Shown in pieces: positions 13,963 to 20,675 of a stretch of DNA of 24,637 nt. Within the stretch, counting starts at the first letter, position 1. Each line of letters begins with the position of its first letter. This DNA is from an uncultured Tissierellia bacterium (GTDB taxonomy: Bacteria > Bacillota > Clostridia > Tissierellales > Peptoniphilaceae). The position numbers and the translations under genes are program-made. The stretch covers positions 1 to 24,637 of the forward strand of contig CABTZP010000006.1 of NCBI GenBank assembly GCA_902489375.1. Direction: 5' to 3'. The notes under the pieces were generated by a model that ran no database searches, was not told the origin of the DNA, and saw only the letters and a program-made list of their open reading frames with translations.

Positions 13963-14788
13963 AAAAATTGTTATTTTCTTACAATATCCCTTTGTCCTCT
14001 ACGCTTTGATTGTTGGCGTCCTAATTGCCTTATCTTCTTCCTTGCTGGGCCTTACTCTGGTTCTCAAGCGTTTTTCCTTTATTGGCGATGGACTGTCCCA
14101 TGTGGCTTTCGGGGCCATGGCTTGCGCGACCGTGGCGGGTTTTTCGAACCCCATGCCCCTGACCCTTCTTTTCACCATTCTCTGCGCGGTTTTTCTTCTT
14201 CGAACCGGAGAGAATAGCAAAGTAAAAGGAGATGCCGCCATTGCCATGGTCTCCGTTGGCGCTCTCGCCTTCGGCTACCTGTTGCTCAATCTTTTTCCCT
14301 CTTCCTCCAACCTATCTGGCGATGTCTGTACAAGCCTTTTTGGATCGACCTCGATTTTAACCCTAAGCCCCGATCAGGTCTATTTTTGCCTGGCCCTTTC
14401 CCTCCTAGTAGTAGGGCTTTATCTCTTTTTCTACCATAAAATTTTTGCCATCACTTTTGATGAACATTTTGCTCGTGCGGTGGGCTGCCCGGTGAGGGCA
14501 TATCATTTCTTTTTGGCGGTGATCGTTGCCATGATCATTGTCCTTTCCATGAGTTTGGTCGGCTCTTTATTGACTTCGGCGCTTTTGATTTTTCCAGCTC
14601 TTTCGGCCATGCGTCTTTTTCAGAACTTTCGGACAGTCACCATCGCTTCAGCAATTTTATCCGTTTTTTCCGCCTTGCTGGGAATTTTTCTTTCGATCAT
14701 CGTCTCAACGCCCGTGGGCGCAACCATTGTTCTTGTAGAGCTTTTTTTCTTCCTTCTTTTCTCACTGATTGGAAGGGGAAAGAGCTAA
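13955..14788 (+). CDS. Metal ABC transporter permease (ZnuB-like, ABC-3 family)
   Basis: A 277-residue membrane protein with about eight hydrophobic segments. LGLTLVLKRFSFIGDGLSHVAFG near the N-terminus and FDEHFARAVGCP in the second half are ABC-3 family hallmarks; SHVAFG lies where the permease contacts substrate or the pore. The ATG at 13955 overlaps the end of the ATPase gene and has AAAGGA 7 nt upstream; the frame is open earlier but lies within the ATPase. It ends the operon, converging on a GNAT gene with a 27-nt tail overlap and no terminator between them. Confidence 0.9.
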   Translation: MLEKIVIFLQYPFVLYALIVGVLIALSSSLLGLTLVLKRFSFIGDGLSHVAFGAMACATVAGFSNPMPLTLLFTILCAVFLLRTGENSKVKGDAAIAMVSVGALAFGYLLLNLFPSSSNLSGDVCTSLFGSTSILTLSPDQVYFCLALSLLVVGLYLFFYHKIFAITFDEHFARAVGCPVRAYHFFLAVIVAMIIVLSMSLVGSLLTSALLIFPALSAMRLFQNFRTVTIASAILSVFSALLGIFLSIIVSTPVGATIVLVELFFFLLFSLIGRGKS

Positions 14789-15352
14789 GGACCTTTTTCT
14801 TTGCCAGTCTTCTTTGGAGATTAGATTCAAATAGCCATGTTCACAGGTTCCGTAGGTGGTCGTCATTTTAACCTTGCAATAAAAGTGAAAGCCCGCTTTT
14901 TTCTGGACTCTGGCCGACTGAAGATTCCAAATAAAATGAGAACAGCTGACAAAATCAAGCCCCCGGTCTTCGAAAAGGAAGCGGAGGACCTCCTCAACAG
15001 CTTCCGTCATATATCCTTGATTCCAGTAGGTTCGAGAAAGGACAAAGCCGATCCCCCGGCCGCGAAGGGCTTTTGCGCCGGGAAAAAGTTCTTCCTTGTA
15101 GCGCTGAATTTCAATTGATCCAATGGCTTTCTCATCCTTAACGATGGCAAAACATTGGCCTTCTTCAATAAAATCAGTTAATATTTTCTGACTTTCTTCT
15201 CGGCTTTTATGGGGAAGCCAGCCGGCCATCTGACCGACTCCGTCAGAGGACGCGTATTCATAAAAATCCTCAAGATCAGCTTGCTCCCAGGCCCTTAATA
15301 AGAGCCTTGGCGTGTGAAGGCGAATCTTTTGGATATTCATCTCAGGATTCAT
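14762..15352 (-). CDS. GNAT acetyltransferase, RimJ/RimL type
   Basis: A protein of about 196 residues. RLHTPRLLLRAWEQADLEDFYEYA at the start (in two parts) and the motif A region GIGFVLSRTYWNQGYMTEA are typical of the Acetyltransf_3 group that includes ribosomal-protein N-terminal acetyltransferases. NLQSARVQKKAGF is the matching motif B. Many members act on other substrates, so no target is assigned. A start at 15364 has its purine run directly against the ATG; 15352 leaves room for AAAGGA and fits the promoter at 15380. It is convergent with the metal permease, whose 3' end it overlaps. Confidence 0.85.
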   Translation of the reverse strand: MNPEMNIQKIRLHTPRLLLRAWEQADLEDFYEYASSDGVGQMAGWLPHKSREESQKILTDFIEEGQCFAIVKDEKAIGSIEIQRYKEELFPGAKALRGRGIGFVLSRTYWNQGYMTEAVEEVLRFLFEDRGLDFVSCSHFIWNLQSARVQKKAGFHFYCKVKMTTTYGTCEHGYLNLISKEDWQRKRSLALSPSNQ

Positions 15353-15379
15353 GGTCTTTTCCATCCTTTCTTTTTAATA

Positions 15380-15407
15380 ATTATAGCGAATTCGATCCTT
15401 CCAACAA
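15380..15407 (-). promoter_or_regulatory. Promoter of the RimJ/RimL-type GNAT gene
   Basis: On the minus strand TTGTTG (15402 to 15407), a 16-nt spacer and a perfect TATAAT (15380 to 15385) predict a start near 15373 and a short leader. Confidence 0.55.
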
Positions 15408-15416
15408 GAGAAGGGC

Positions 15417-15444
15417 GTTCAGGGCTTATAGTTCAGGGCTTATA
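15417..15444 (+). repeat. Exact 14-bp tandem duplication in the MEMO/AMMECR1 promoter region
   Basis: GTTCAGGGCTTATA occurs twice with no gap (15417 to 15430 and 15431 to 15444). The second copy joins AT to give a perfect TATAAT at 15441 to 15446, a likely -10 element for the gene at 15513. The first copy ends in TTATAG, a weaker -10. No good -35 is visible at either spacing. Confidence 0.75.
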
Positions 15445-15512
15445 ATAGAAGAAGACGGATTTATTCGAAAGGATTTTCGATGACCATCGTGATCAGGTAA
15501 AGGAGGTTTTTT

Positions 15513-16898
15513 ATGGCGATTATCGGTGCCTGTCTTGTCCCTCATCCTCCCCTTATCGTAGCCGAGGTAGGAAGGGGAGAGGAAAAGATCGTTCAACAGA
15601 CCATTGATTCCTATCAGAAAATGGCAAAAAAAATTGCTGAAAAAAGGCCGGAAACCATCATCATTTCCAGTCCCCATTCGATTCTCTATTCGGACTACTT
15701 TCACATCTCGCCCGGAAAAAGAGCCGCGGGTTCTTTTGCTCAATTTGGAGCCGGTCAGGTAAAATTTGAGGAAACCTATGACCAGGACCTTGCTTTGGCC
15801 ATTGAAAAAAGAGCAAGAGAGCTCCATTTTCCAGCTGGAACCCTGGGTGAACGAGATCCCCGGCTGGATCACGGGACGATGGTCCCCCTCTATTTCATTG
15901 AAAAAGAAATCAAAGATTTTATGGTGGTCCGCCTTGGCCTCTCCGGTCTTTCTCTGGCAGAGCACTACCGGATGGGCCGTCTGATTCAGGAGGAAGCGGA
16001 GCGGATGGGAAGACGGGTCTTTTACGTTGCCTCCGGGGATCTTTCTCACAAAATGGAAAGGTCCGGCCCCTACGGTTTTGATCCTGCCGGACCAGCATAC
16101 GATCAAAAGGTCATGGATCTTTTGGGTCGGGGTGATTTTAAGGAACTTTTGGAATTTCCGGCTTCTTTTTGCGAAAAAGCGGCCGAGTGCGGCCATCGAA
16201 GCATTTGTATTATGGCAGGGGCTTTGGATAAAAAGAAGGTAAAAACGGAAGTCTTTAGCCATCAGGGATTAACCGGCGTGGGCTATGGCCTGGTATTTTA
16301 TGAGCTTTTGGGAGAGGATTCCTCCTGCGATTTTTTAGACCAATGGGAAAGGCAGGAAAAAGAGAAACTAAAGAAAAAACGGGAAAATGAGGATCCTTAT
16401 CTCAGATTGGCTAGAGAAACCGTGGAAACTTATGTACTCAGCGGCCGGCCTGATGTATCCTCCTTGCCCTCTCCGGACGAACTGACCAAGAATAGGGCAG
16501 GGGTTTTTGTGAGTTTGCACAAGGAGGGTGAGCTTAGGGGCTGTATCGGGACCATTGAACCAGTTCGCACCTCCCTATATGAGGAAATTATCTCAAATGC
16601 CATTTCGGCCTGTTCCCGGGACCCCCGATTTTCTCCTGTTCAGCCGGAAGAGCTGGCTTTTCTGGATTATTCTGTGGATGTGCTTGAAAAGCCGGAACCG
16701 GTTTCTTCCCTGGACCAGCTTGATGCAAAAAAATATGGCGTGATCGTCAGTCAGGGAAGTCGGAGAGGTCTTCTTTTGCCGAACTTAGATGGGGTGGATA
16801 CGCCTGAAGAGCAGATCGCCATTGCCCGGAGAAAAGCCGGGATCGGGAAAGAGGAAGACGTTTCCCTGGAAAGATTTCGGGTGATCCGTCATGAGTAA
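15513..16898 (+). CDS. AmmeMemoRadiSam system fusion protein: MEMO1-like dioxygenase-fold plus AMMECR1
   Basis: A 461-residue two-domain protein. Residues 1 to about 265 form a MEMO/LigB-like class III extradiol-dioxygenase fold with candidate metal ligands His11 (VPHPP), His55 (SSPHS), His120 (LDHGTMVPL) and His179 (SGDLSH). Residues about 292 to 461 form an AMMECR1 domain with the signature LRGCIGT (341 to 347) and the EEIISNAISA helix. A charged linker (KEKLKKKREN) joins them. In many bacteria these are separate proteins encoded beside a radical SAM enzyme, the AmmeMemoRadiSam group; the pathway's chemistry is unresolved. A good AAAGGAGG site precedes the ATG. The partner radical SAM gene overlaps the end by 8 nt, so the two are made together. 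Confidence 0.9.
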   Translation: MAIIGACLVPHPPLIVAEVGRGEEKIVQQTIDSYQKMAKKIAEKRPETIIISSPHSILYSDYFHISPGKRAAGSFAQFGAGQVKFEETYDQDLALAIEKRARELHFPAGTLGERDPRLDHGTMVPLYFIEKEIKDFMVVRLGLSGLSLAEHYRMGRLIQEEAERMGRRVFYVASGDLSHKMERSGPYGFDPAGPAYDQKVMDLLGRGDFKELLEFPASFCEKAAECGHRSICIMAGALDKKKVKTEVFSHQGLTGVGYGLVFYELLGEDSSCDFLDQWERQEKEKLKKKRENEDPYLRLARETVETYVLSGRPDVSSLPSPDELTKNRAGVFVSLHKEGELRGCIGTIEPVRTSLYEEIISNAISACSRDPRFSPVQPEELAFLDYSVDVLEKPEPVSSLDQLDAKKYGVIVSQGSRRGLLLPNLDGVDTPEEQIAIARRKAGIGKEEDVSLERFRVIRHE

Positions 16899-17784
16899 AA
16901 AAGCCCTTTGTCCAGTCTGTTTTCGCCAGTGCGAGCTAGAGGATGGCCAGTTTGGCCCCTGTCTCGCCAGAGTCTGCCGGGAAGGGAAGGTTCTTGCGGA
17001 TAATTATGGAAAAATCACTGCGCTAGCCCTGGATCCCATTGAAAAGAAGCCCCTCTATCATTTTTTTCCCGGTTCCAGGATTCTTTCTCTGGGCTCTTAC
17101 GGGTGCAACTTATTTTGCCCTTTTTGTCAAAACTGTGAAATTTCAAGGGCTTTTGAAAAAGAGGATCAGACCCTGGTTTTTCAAAAAAAAGAAGGGGACC
17201 AGTATTTAATTCCCTTCCGCAAGCTTTCTCCTGAAGAGGCTAGGGACCTCGCTCTTTCTTTACGAGATAAGGGAAATATTGGGATTGCCTTTACGTACAA
17301 TGAACCTTTAGTGGGCTATGAATATGTCCGAGATACCGCCCGGCTGGTCAAAAAAGCTGGCATGAAAACGGTTTTGGTGACTAATGGAGAAGCCAGCCAA
17401 GCGGTTCTCGATGAGCTTCTTCCCTATATTGACGCGATGAATATCGACCTAAAGGCATTTCGTGAAAGGACCTACCGAGAGATTCTGGGAGGGGACCTTA
17501 AAATGCTGATGAATTTTATCGAGCGGGCGGCGGAAGTCTGTCATGTGGAAATCACCAGCCTGATTGTTCCAGGATTAAACGATCGGCCGCAGGAAGTCAG
17601 GGAGATGGCAAAATTTATTCGGAGCCTGAGGGGGGAAAAGGGGGAGAGTATTTGCTACCATCTTTCCCGCTATTTTCCAAGATATCAGATGCTGGATCGG
17701 CCTCCGACGGATCCATCCCTGCTTTATCGGTTAAAAGAAGAAGCGGAAAAAGAACTCCAATATGTTTTTCTGGGGAACCTTTAA
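16891..17784 (+). CDS. amrS: AmmeMemoRadiSam system radical SAM enzyme
   Basis: A 297-residue radical SAM protein related to pyruvate-formate-lyase-activating enzymes. The [4Fe-4S] cluster motif is CNLFCPFC (Cys72, Cys76, Cys79, the CxxxCxxC spacing). It is preceded by an N-terminal cysteine set (Cys7, 10, 14, 24, 29) that may bind a second cluster or zinc. The GGE-like region falls around TNGEAS, and the later ITSLIVPGLND strand is typical of the AmrS family. It probably modifies a peptide, protein or small molecule with the MEMO/AMMECR1 partner. Its start overlaps the upstream gene by 8 nt. Its TAA stop shares the bases TTAA with the stop of the convergent TelA gene. Confidence 0.9.
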   Translation: MSKKALCPVCFRQCELEDGQFGPCLARVCREGKVLADNYGKITALALDPIEKKPLYHFFPGSRILSLGSYGCNLFCPFCQNCEISRAFEKEDQTLVFQKKEGDQYLIPFRKLSPEEARDLALSLRDKGNIGIAFTYNEPLVGYEYVRDTARLVKKAGMKTVLVTNGEASQAVLDELLPYIDAMNIDLKAFRERTYREILGGDLKMLMNFIERAAEVCHVEITSLIVPGLNDRPQEVREMAKFIRSLRGEKGESICYHLSRYFPRYQMLDRPPTDPSLLYRLKEEAEKELQYVFLGNL

Positions 17785-18920
17785 TTCTGGCTCTCTTCCA
17801 TGGCATGAACGAGCGCTTGCCGAAGGTCGTTTTTGATTTGGACCATTTTTTCTTCAGCTTCCGCCCGCTTGGCCTTGGCCTGTCTAGAAATTTCCACGGA
17901 CCCGTTGATGGTATCAATTAAGTCTTTATTTGCGGCCTCCAGGGCTTCAATATCGACAAGAGATCGTTCAGATTCTTCTTTGATCCCAAGGGTAGTTTGT
18001 TTCAGCTTTTTGGCATTGTCTTTAATCAGGGCATTAGTTGCGTCGGAAACAGCCTTTTGAACCCGCAGGGCTTCTTCCTGCTTCGCGAGTCCGAGGGCAA
18101 TGACCGTTTGAGACCGCCAGAGAGGAAGGGTATTGCTGATCACATGATTAATCTTATCCACCAATAGCTGATTGTTATTTTGGATCAGTTTAATTTGCGG
18201 CGCCGTTTGCAGGGCCAGGGTCTGAGAAATTTTCAGTTCGTGCACCTTATTTTCAAATCGGTTGACATTTTCTTCCAGGTCCTGGACCACCTGCATGGCC
18301 ATGGGGTTTTCGGATGCTTTTGCCTCCTCATAGAGCTTTGGAAGAACTTTTTCCCGCATCTCTTTCACCTTTTCTTCTCCGGCCATGATATAAAGTCCCA
18401 GTTCCTGATATTGGAAGAGGTTTTCTTGGTATAGTCGCTGAAAGATCTCAATTTCCTTCATCAGATCCTTTTGCTGATTTTGCAGCTGGGCGGAAATTTG
18501 ATCGATTTGTCCCGACAGGGAATCATATGAAGCGATGATCCGCTCAATTTCCATCTTTCCCCCATGGAAAAGCTTACTGAGAAAACCCTGGTTTTCTTTC
18601 GGCGGGTTATTTTTTACGGTAACCAGCAGAGCAGTGAGATTTTTTCCCACATCGCCGGCATTTTTGGATCGGACCTGACTGAGGATGGAATCAGAAAATT
18701 CTGCCATGTTTCGCTCAGAATCTGTCCCATAAAAAGATGCAATAGAGGCATCCCGAAGGTCTAGATTTTCTTTGATGGCATTGATTTTCTTTCGCTCTTC
18801 GTCAGTGAGCACAGGGAGGTCATTTTTCGCTAGGATAGAGGCTTCTTTTTCATCCATGATTTTTGCCGGAGCATTGGGCTGATTTTGTAATAGATCATCC
18901 AGTTTGATTTCTTGAGACAT
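17781..18920 (-). CDS. TelA/KlaA family protein (toxic anion resistance family)
   Basis: A 379-residue, almost entirely helical, coiled-coil-rich soluble protein with no membrane segments. The N-terminal region is charged and probably flexible. The helical core includes LLVTVKNNPPKENQGFLSKLF (two parts), IERIIASYDSLSGQID, and the conserved TLPLWRSQTVIALGLAKQEEAL block (two parts) typical of the TelA family, followed by heptad-like helices to the end. Members were named from plasmid tellurite resistance, but the direct biochemical role is unknown; B. subtilis carries a relative (YaaN) next to XpaC. Here it is the last gene of an operon with XpaC and two solute-binding-fold proteins. AAAGGAG precedes the ATG. 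It converges on the radical SAM gene, with shared stop-codon bases and no terminator. Confidence 0.85.
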   Translation of the reverse strand: MSQEIKLDDLLQNQPNAPAKIMDEKEASILAKNDLPVLTDEERKKINAIKENLDLRDASIASFYGTDSERNMAEFSDSILSQVRSKNAGDVGKNLTALLVTVKNNPPKENQGFLSKLFHGGKMEIERIIASYDSLSGQIDQISAQLQNQQKDLMKEIEIFQRLYQENLFQYQELGLYIMAGEEKVKEMREKVLPKLYEEAKASENPMAMQVVQDLEENVNRFENKVHELKISQTLALQTAPQIKLIQNNNQLLVDKINHVISNTLPLWRSQTVIALGLAKQEEALRVQKAVSDATNALIKDNAKKLKQTTLGIKEESERSLVDIEALEAANKDLIDTINGSVEISRQAKAKRAEAEEKMVQIKNDLRQALVHAMEESQN

Positions 18921-18970
18921 CTTATTTTCTCCTTTAAAAATTTAAAGCGGGGATTGCTTGAAAGGGGCCT

Positions 18971-20056
18971 TTATTGGGGAAGGGACTCCATCAGTTTTAA
19001 CATCACATCAATGGAAGGCATAGGCATCACGGAATTGACTGATTTAGGAATTCCTTTCACCTGAAATTCATCTGTATTTTCAGTGCCGGAGACGACTGTT
19101 CGAAAACCATGGTTTTTCCAGGCGAGGCTTTGCACTTCGGGATCCTTTAGCGCCTCCAATCCCCTTTGCCCCTGGTCGGTCAGGGCTATAAAGATATGGG
19201 AAGACCAGACCGTTGGCTGAGGATAAAGGATGACCAGCTCATCTTTGATTTGCTTGAAGATTTCTGGCTCGACTTTTGAAAATTCCAATATTTGGCTTTC
19301 ATAACCGGCGATGATCGGATAAGATCCGACGCCCAGTTTCAGATATTGGGAAAAGAGATCGGAGGATGAGCCTTGCATGGCCCCAATCTGCTGGTATATC
19401 GATTGGAGCTGTGGAATAATCCGGTCAGCATCCGCCAAGGTAAGGACTTTTCCGCCATTTAAACTGTTGGCCAAAAGACCTAAAAACATATTGCCGGAAT
19501 TTGACTTATTCGGATCTGTGGTATCAATAAAAATATTTCCATACAACTGGGATAAGCCAAGATCAGCCCACGGAGTCCCTTTTGCAATCAGGGCAGATAG
19601 TTTTTCCATATTGACGTAGCTCACCCCATCATTTTCCCGGACAATTCCTTCTTTTATCAGTGCATCGACAACTACTCTTCGCGAGTAGAGGACGATGGGG
19701 GTATTAAAAATGAAATCTTCCTGGACATAAGAACCGCCCTCTTTTTTGTAAAGCTCCAGGGCAAGCTGGCTGGAAGGAAAAAGATAGTCGTCATTTTTCG
19801 CATTGCCTGACTGAGCTGTTTCCCGGACCATGGCAAGGGATCCGGCCTTTCGATAATCCATTTTGAGCCGGTATTTTTTCTCGATCATCTTCTGAAAGTC
19901 TGAATTTTCAAAAAGACCGATTTTTTCTCCGCCGAGCAGTCCATGCAAAGCAACTTCTTTTCGTTGGGTTGAAAAAAACTTTCCATAAAAGACCGTAATG
20001 ATGATGACCAGGGTGAGAAGAAGAATGCCAATTGCTTTTCCTTTTCGCTTACGCAT
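18971..20056 (-). CDS. Membrane-anchored solute-binding-fold protein, TelA-operon associated
   Basis: A 361-residue protein with a basic N-terminus (MRKRKGK), one uncleaved-looking membrane helix (about 8 to 26) and an extracellular domain resembling type 2 periplasmic binding proteins. It shares with the first gene of the operon the same local order: a Gly-Ser-Leu turn after a Tyr-rich strand (DYRKAGSLAMVRE against DYMGSLDIMRM), a PSS/PASS turn, and an NSGNMF/NSGASA turn. The two are therefore likely ancient paralogues. No VWA domain is present. Its start overlaps the end of the XpaC gene by 8 nt. No ABC permease or ATPase lies nearby, so import is unlikely. The ligand is unknown. Confidence 0.7.
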   Translation of the reverse strand: MRKRKGKAIGILLLTLVIIITVFYGKFFSTQRKEVALHGLLGGEKIGLFENSDFQKMIEKKYRLKMDYRKAGSLAMVRETAQSGNAKNDDYLFPSSQLALELYKKEGGSYVQEDFIFNTPIVLYSRRVVVDALIKEGIVRENDGVSYVNMEKLSALIAKGTPWADLGLSQLYGNIFIDTTDPNKSNSGNMFLGLLANSLNGGKVLTLADADRIIPQLQSIYQQIGAMQGSSSDLFSQYLKLGVGSYPIIAGYESQILEFSKVEPEIFKQIKDELVILYPQPTVWSSHIFIALTDQGQRGLEALKDPEVQSLAWKNHGFRTVVSGTENTDEFQVKGIPKSVNSVMPMPSIDVMLKLMESLPQ

Positions 20057-20675
20057 GATTTGTTCTCCCTCCTCCTAATTTTACCGTTTTTTCTAAGAGG
20101 TCCGATTGGGCCTCAAGTTCCATAATGGTTTCCTGGTGATAGGAATCTCTTTGCCGGGAAAAAATATCAGAAAGATAGGCCAAAGATTCCAAGGTGCTTT
20201 CTTCGACTTTCTTCCATTGATCCGAGGAAAGGTGCGATTCTTGAAGATTTTGATAATTTGAAAGGATGTCGGTTGCCGTGGCAAGATAATATGAGAGAAA
20301 ATGCTCACTGCGAGATAACAACAGAGGCTGAGCGGAGAGAACCTTTAATATATCAGCTCCCGTTTTGTAGAGGGCTTCGGTCTTTTCGGCAATGATTTGA
20401 TCTTGGATCTTCGATGGATAGGATTGAAGGGCCCTTAAGTTCAATTGCGCATTTTCATAGATTTGAGCTAATCTTTCTCCCTGGTCCAGCTGGTCAATGG
20501 GCGTATTGCCGATCTTTTGTTCAGTCTGCAGGAGAAAATGTAGACCAAATAGGGTTAAGAGGGAAATCAGGATGCAAATCCAAAGCGCCCAACGGAGAAA
20601 GAAAAGAAAAAGAAAAATGACCGATCCGATAATCCCGCTGATCACATAATTTTGATCGAGGTTTGGCTGATTCAT
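20049..20675 (-). CDS. XpaC family membrane protein
   Basis: A 208-residue protein with two adjacent hydrophobic segments near the N-terminus (about 12 to 30 and 32 to 49) and a long helical cytoplasmic part. The content (HFLLQTEQKI, ENAQLNLRALQSYPSKIQDQ, FLSYYLATATDILSNYQNL) and its pairing with a TelA-family gene fit the XpaC family, annotated as 5-bromo-4-chloroindolyl phosphate hydrolysis protein. That name comes from an indirect phenotype and should not be read as phosphatase activity. ATG overlaps the stop of the upstream SBP-VWA gene and its end overlaps the next gene, so translation is coupled through the operon. Likely role: membrane scaffold linking outer proteins to TelA (inference). 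Confidence 0.75.
   Translation of the reverse strand: MNQPNLDQNYVISGIIGSVIFLFLFFLRWALWICILISLLTLFGLHFLLQTEQKIGNTPIDQLDQGERLAQIYENAQLNLRALQSYPSKIQDQIIAEKTEALYKTGADILKVLSAQPLLLSRSEHFLSYYLATATDILSNYQNLQESHLSSDQWKKVEESTLESLAYLSDIFSRQRDSYHQETIMELEAQSDLLEKTVKLGGGRTNHA

Noticed and set aside
15426..16262. A 278-codon minus-strand open frame
   Set aside because: It lies wholly over the MEMO domain in antisense, has no ribosome site and a low-complexity, unlikely protein composition. The plus-strand gene has clear domain motifs.
17781..18920. Tellurite resistance as the function of the TelA gene
   Set aside because: No terZABCDE genes or tellurite reductase are present. TelA-family proteins are widespread in species without tellurite exposure, so the name alone does not support the function.
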